A stretch of DNA of 64,000 bases from Ziziphus jujuba (Eukaryota > Streptophyta > Magnoliopsida > Rosales > Rhamnaceae): positions 5,335,501-5,399,500 of the forward strand of contig NC_083386.1 in assembly GCF_031755915.1 (NCBI RefSeq). The letters are read 5' to 3'. A program made the translations under genes and the position numbers. The notes below the pieces were generated by a model that did not search any database, had not been told where the DNA came from, and saw only the letters and a program-made list of their open reading frames with translations. Shown piece after piece: positions 58,937 through 64,000 of the stretch (the first letter of the stretch is position 1; the number at the start of each line of letters is the position of its first letter).

Positions 58937-59756
58937 CATGTCTTATGTCCCTTTTGATCAATTTCAAAAACTATTCCAACATCAACAAGGTCTAGTTTTT
59001 CCATACATCATCGAGCAACTTCTTTTCACTATTCAATCTATTTTTCAATTCAAGTGCTCTTTTAAATATGGTTTTCTTTCTTAGCTGTAGATCCTGCCTT
59101 TCTGCAATATGTTGTTGAATCTTTTCAAGGTTTGGAGTTTGTGATACGATGATAACAACTGCATCATCGAATAATCTTTGATGTTTTTGCCAAGGCCTTT
59201 CTAGCAGCTTCTTTAACAGTATTGGTTTTGCCAGTACTAGGCATGCCATGCACCCCAATCATTCTGATATTACTGTCTCCCAGCACCTCCATAATTTCAT
59301 CCACAAATTTTTCTCTCTTGTGGCAAAGCTTAGGTGATCTTTATTTTTGAAATTCTTTGGAGTTTCAAAGAGAAAGAAATGTTATCAAACCTGAACTTTC
59401 CTTTAATTTCAACAAAAAACTTGCCCATCTCATTTGCTTTTTACTTAACTGACACCAAAACGCCAAACATGAAAAAGAACCCATGAAAGCACACATGATC
59501 TCTATGTTGCTTAAAAGCTTCTCTACATCATTAGTGATGCTTCCTACTTTGGTCTGGCAGTCCATCACGTCATCATAAATTTCTTCACCTCTTCTTTTAG
59601 CTTGATGAACCAAATCTTCCATCCTTTTATTCTCAAGATTCATATCCTGAGCTGTTGCAATCAGGTTGCCTACATTGCATTTGTAATGGAAGATATAGCC
59701 TAGCTGATGGAGAATTGGTTAGACCATGTAGTTAGGTATTTTTTCCAGCACTCCAT
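58937..59756 (-). pseudogene. CNL resistance pseudogene, part 1: coiled coil to kinase-2
   Basis: On the minus strand an ATG at 59,756 is followed, after a frame change, by VLEKIPNYMV (then a stop) and QLGYIFHYKCNVGNL, matching the start of RPS2/At4g27190-like CC domains. NLENKRMEDLVHQAKRRGEE (from 59,640) and DVEKLLSNIE are coiled-coil sequence. After disrupted sequence come EKFVDEIMEVLGDSNIRMIG and the P-loop GMPSTGKT (about 59,250-59,224; consensus GMGGVGKT). RNBS-A (FDDAVVIIVSQTPNLEKIQ) and kinase-2 (KKLLDDVWKN) follow, ending at VGIVFEIDQKGHKT near 58,937. Parts 2 and 3 lie about 20 and 24 kb to the left because of inserted elements. Confidence 0.88.
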
Positions 59757-61588
59757 GAACCGATACACTCCATAAATATTACCTTAAAATTAATGCTGCA
59801 AAAAGGGTGAATAATTAAGATTCTACAAAAGGGATGAATAATGTATAGCCAGTGATGATACAACTAAATCCAATCCTGGGTTAGGGAAGTAAAGCACATA
59901 CCTCAATATAGTATCCTCTGCAATATTAACTGAGGTGTATACATGATACAGGAGTATCCCAAAGTTAAGCTACTACTTAGCTTAGCTAAAGTGCTGGTTT
60001 TTGAATTTTAAGTTTTGAGGATCTGGTTCAAGCAAAATTCTGCATCAATGTGTCGAGTTTTATCTATCAAAATTTATATAGTTGGAATGTGCCTAGGTTC
60101 CAACAAAACAAACGGTGCTCAATTTGGAGTCTTCTAGAGGAAGATATGGCCATTCTACCAAAGGGAAGCTAGTTTGCACGTGAACAATAATTTTACTCGT
60201 GAATAGCGTTTTGGAAGTGTAAGGCAGCTGGATAACTTATTTATTTGTTTTCTCTTTTATTTTGGCATCTATATATATGTTTCTAATTAGGTCTAAGTTA
60301 GAGTCATATAGTCTTTGTGATGACTCTTCATTATCCTTCATAGAGAATTGCCATTTAATTATTGATGTTTAGTTAATGTAGTTTGGAGTATGTTTCAAGT
60401 CTATTATAAATACTTTCTTTATATATTTTGGAATAACTTTTGGTTTGATTAATGAAATTATAACCTTTTGGTTGTTCTTTGGAGAAGGATTTCTTCATTA
60501 TTTAACTCTATATCTCTTTGGTGAATTCCATTGAGAGGTAAAACCTATGGAGATGGCAAAATGAAATTAGAAGCTAAAACCTATTGATATGGCAAAGTTC
60601 AAACCTCAATTAATTGTTTATTAATGATTTAAAAAAGAGTTATATGTTCACGTGATTGCCTGGTAATACATCACATATTATTATTAACTTAAGCCGATCA
60701 GTCACTGCTTAATTACCAAATGGTCAATAAACAATTATTCATTAGTCATTGATTCTTTGACCAATATGTTGGCAGTTAGAATTTTTGAATAAATTAGATT
60801 TTCTTATTGATGGAGCTTAAAGAGATAGTTTTGTTGAGCCACCCTCGAGTTTTGCATAACTACAAAAATGAAACAAGATCATTCACTTCCATAATTGAAC
60901 ACAAACATTTGTTTGCTTTTTCTAGCTAAATGATTTTAGAGATAGAAAGTGTTATTATTATATTGTGAACAATAACCCAGTAGCCAAAAGTTTCTAGCTA
61001 TAACTGTTATCATTTGCCGTGGTTAGAAGTGTTTACGTTATTATCATGACTATTTTTGTAGTTAAAACTAATAGCTGTGGTTAAAAAACGTATTGTTAAG
61101 GCCAACAATAATTTTAACCACAAAAATTCATCAATTCATCATCACTAAAATGGTTCTTGATTTTTATTTGGGATAACCAATAAATTTTCAAATATATCAT
61201 GGCTTCCTAAACAACTATACGCAACATTAAGAAATCAATAATATTTAATTTCCCAACTAAAAAACAAAATATAGTTTCTTTTCTTGCTGTTGAATGAAAT
61301 TTCTTTTTTTCAAAAAAAAAAATGATTAAATAGAATATTTATTTTTGATGATAAGAGTCATTCTTAAAGTTTCAATAATTCTAGACATATCAAATTGTTT
61401 AACAAAAGATGTGTCAATTTTTAATTTGCCTCGTTGTTGTGTTTCATTTAACCATTTATCCATATCAATTTATCTAGATTATATAAATCTTTTAACCATT
61501 TTTCATCCACATCATTTTTATTACTTATTTTTATTTCTGAAGTTTCTAGTTGAAAAACAATGTTTAGAAACGCAGACCTCGAAACGCT
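59757..61588. other. Non-coding region upstream of the CNL pseudogene
   Basis: No gene recognised. The first part is probably the former CNL promoter or leader. From about 60,050 to 60,600 the layout (TCTATTATAAATACTTTC TATA-like zone, then GATTAATGAAATT and a GGTTGTTCTTTGG stretch) resembles a retrotransposon LTR leader, but no termini were found. The rest is AT-rich. Confidence 0.4.
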
Positions 61589-61890
61589 TTTGAGGCACAA
61601 GATTTGTGGGATATAATTGAAGAAGGCTATGATGAGCCTGAAAGTCCAGAGCAACTATAGTCGTGGACGGAAGCAGCCAAAAAAAAGTACAAGCAAAACA
61701 TCCAAAGAAATGCAAGAGCACTGCTTTTCATTCAACAAGGGGTAAGTAAAAGCATCTTCCCTAGAATATCAAATGCAGCAAAATCTAGAGCTGCATGGGA
61801 AATTCTAAAACAACAATTTGGAGGCCATGAAAAGGTAATCTCCATTAAACTTCAAACTTTTTGGAGAGAATTTGATAATTTAGCAATGAA
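61589..61890 (+). pseudogene. Copia-type gag fragment (UBN2/DUF4219-like)
   Basis: Reads FEAQDLWDIIEEGYDEPESP, a stop, then ARALLFIQQGVSKSIFPRIS and AAWEILKQQFGGHEKV..KLQTFWREFDNLAM, matching the gag polyprotein of plant Copia elements (LWD.VE.GY, AL..I.QGV....F..I, AWE.L...F.G). It starts and stops abruptly with no LTR, primer site or pol nearby, so it is an isolated remnant. Confidence 0.8.
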
Positions 61891-64000
61891 AAATTAGAAA
61901 GAGCAATTATAATGTGCATTCCTTCTTTATTTTTTAGCTCTTCTCTTCCTTCAAATTAGAATTAGTCTCGGCCACTTTCCTTTCTTTTACCAAAGTAATA
62001 TTTTCTTAAGCTCCTCCATTTTATCCAAGCCTCCAATTTTAAATACACTTTGCATATTATCCAACATATCTTTTGCAATGCCAATAGTGTGAAGCTTCAA
62101 GAAAGAGTATGTTTAATTTTTTTTTTTTTTTTTTTTGGGGGCCAAGTAAATGCAGGGTTTGTCAGAAATTAAAAAGGGGTAGAATAGAAAAGTAAAAACA
62201 AATGAGGAGAGCAAACCGGTAGATCGAAGGAACAGAGAAATTGACTTTTCAATCCAACAGAGGAACTGCTTAATATATATATTTTTTTTCTTTCTAAATT
62301 TGCAAAGTGAAGAGGGCAAACCAGCAAATCTACTACAAAATGAACAAAGATGACCAGAAAAGGATGAAACAGAAGAACTGACTTTTCACACCGACAAAGG
62401 AACTGCTTAATAATTTTTATTTATTTATTTATTTTTTTAAAATTTTGCAAAGTGAATACTAGAATTTAAAAGTAGAAAGATAGCGAGTCGGCGACAGCAA
62501 CAAAAGAAGGGGACAAGCGCAAACCAGGAAATGCGTAGCTCTGTTTTCTCAAGGTGGGCTTAGGATTCACACAACGACAGTAAACTACCTATAAAATGAG
62601 ATATTTTAGTTTCGTATACATTATAATATTATATATATATATAATTACATTAATTGCATATATTTACATATATATAAAAAAAATTGTTAAAAAAAAATTG
62701 CATATAATTACATTAATTTTATATGTATATAAAAAAATTGCATTATAATATTTTATATATATATATTAATATGTACATAATAATTTCGACTTTTATTTAC
62801 TATAGTAATATAATACGCGTTTTTCCTTTTTTTTTTTTTGGTGAATTAGTAATATAATTACGCGCTACTTACATGTTCTTCAAGAAAAACATTACCATTA
62901 CATTAAAAGAGGTTTTGACAAAAAACAATGGTAAAAAAAATTATAAAAGGTAGATTAGAAACAAACTATCTATAAAACAAAAATGAGAAGAACAAGATCC
63001 AAAAAAAAAAAAAAAAGGCAAAAAAAATAATGAGAGAAAACAAGAATTATTATTATTATTATTATTTAAAAAAAGGATGTACTTGATTATATATGGTTTC
63101 GGATCCTCCCGATTTTTTTTCAGTGTAGATTTGATAAACCACAATAAAAAGACCGTAAATCTCATCGAAATCAAAATAAAAAGACAAAAACAAAATTGGA
63201 AGATGATCTCAAAAACCAAGGATTAATGAAAACGAAAGATCTCTTTTCTTTTTTCTTTTTTTTTTTGTTGGGGTTTTTTTTCTTTAAATTGCAAAGCAAA
63301 TTGAAAGTATGTAAAAGTAGAAAGATAGTGGAAACAATAAAATCAAATCAAAGGAACGACCGCAAACCAGCAAGTGTGAAACTCTGTTTTGGTGAAGATT
63401 GGAACGAGTGAAGACTGCATGAAAATGAAATATTTTAATTTCATATTTTTTTAGCTAGTATACAAAAAGATCATATATGTATATCATAATAGAACCTTTT
63501 TTTTGGGTTAAGAGTAAAATAATTATGTATTACTAAAATATTCAAATATTCTTGAACAAAAGAAGAAGATTAATCTCAAAGGCCAGTGAGAAATGAAAAT
63601 GAAAGTAGGAAAAATGTAATGAATAGATTTCGTACCTACAGAAACTTGAAGCAAATTAGCGCCAGACAGTGTAGAAGAAGAGAGAAATTTCAATTTCCAG
63701 AAGAACCAAGAATGGCAGAATCAATATTAGAAGCTTAAGACAGAAAGTGAATAATTGGACTTGGACATTGAATTTGGCTCACCCCCTCAATAATTTTGAG
63801 TAGATGGGGTCAAGCTAAGGCACCAAGAAACATTATTGTATTGTCCATTAAGAATGATTTTGTAACACCACATTTTTCTTTTCATTTTTTTTTTCCTTTT
63901 GCTTTCGTCCAATCAAGCGACGGCAGATGCTATCAAACAAAAATATCACTTTCCTTATCTTCACCACTGGTATAATCAACTATAACGTGGATCACATTTT
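61891..64000. other. AT-rich non-coding region with diverged repeats
   Basis: No gene recognised. The blocks about 62,130-62,300, 62,310-62,560 and 63,220-63,410 share words such as GCAAAGTGAA, AAAGTAGAAAGATAG, GCAAACC(A/G)G and GGAACTGC or AACTCTGTTTT, so they look like an old duplicated leader or promoter. At about 63,638-63,740 the minus strand has a transcript-leader-like, less AT-rich stretch ending in CTGTAG/GTACGA, a possible 5' UTR exon and donor. That is speculative. Confidence 0.4.

Overview
This window is plant nuclear DNA from a eudicot, most likely a rosid. It is very AT-rich and full of LTR retrotransposons. It carries GT-AG intron-bearing relics of two plant gene families: an At4g35850-type mitochondrial PPR protein and an RPS2/At4g27190-type CC-NB-ARC-LRR resistance protein. 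It also has a plant-specific transposon gene of the Ulp1-protease plus DUF1985 type. I found no intact cellular gene. Every recognisable coding unit is broken by stops, frameshifts or insertions. No rRNA, tRNA or CRISPR was seen.

Left third (1-18,100). A minus-strand Ty3/gypsy chromovirus-type element (A, 1,204-14,440) has LTRs of about 3.4 kb. Its left (3') LTR was hit by a 4.2-kb solo LTR of the same family (3,445-7,692, TSD TCAAA). That solo LTR itself contains the 3' end of another gypsy element. The right LTR of A is truncated directly against a 5'-truncated PPR pseudogene that still has its introns (14,441-17,674).

Middle (18,100-32,700). A tandem array of units of about 255 bp, each an internal stem-loop, flips orientation near 19,685. 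It lies downstream of a multi-exon minus-strand Ulp1/DUF1985 gene (20,733-24,317) that retains a visible His/Asp/Cys triad but carries several disabling changes. A palindrome cluster with ACGT cores lies upstream of that gene. Next comes an almost complete minus-strand Tork-like Copia element (D, 27,347-32,695, TSD CTGAC). Its gag-pol is one uninterrupted frame spoiled only by five stop codons.

Right half (32,700-64,000). One minus-strand CNL resistance pseudogene is scattered over about 26 kb: CC/P-loop at 58,937-59,756, RNBS-B/GLPL at 37,865-38,320, and winged-helix/LRR at 33,687-34,864. The pieces are separated by a MITE-like element, a TRIM, a chromovirus LTR fragment and a nested stack. 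The stack is a plus-strand Copia (C, 38,524 to about 58,753). Inside C's gag sits a 6.1-kb Mutator-like element (39,088-45,185, 9-bp TSD), itself hit by a TRIM solo LTR. Inside C's 3' LTR sits a 9.4-kb composite (49,281-58,660, TSD GTATA) built from chromovirus B, a minimal 398-bp TRIM, a chromovirus solo LTR (50,466-53,583) and another TRIM solo LTR. The right end (59,760-64,000) is mostly non-coding, with one Copia gag fragment at 61,589-61,890.

The genes here do not form a working pathway. What the window records is a history of nested transposition into a resistance gene and a PPR gene. The least explained features are the inverted stem-loop array beside the Ulp1 gene, the internal deletion shared by chromoviruses A and B, and the very small TRIM family.
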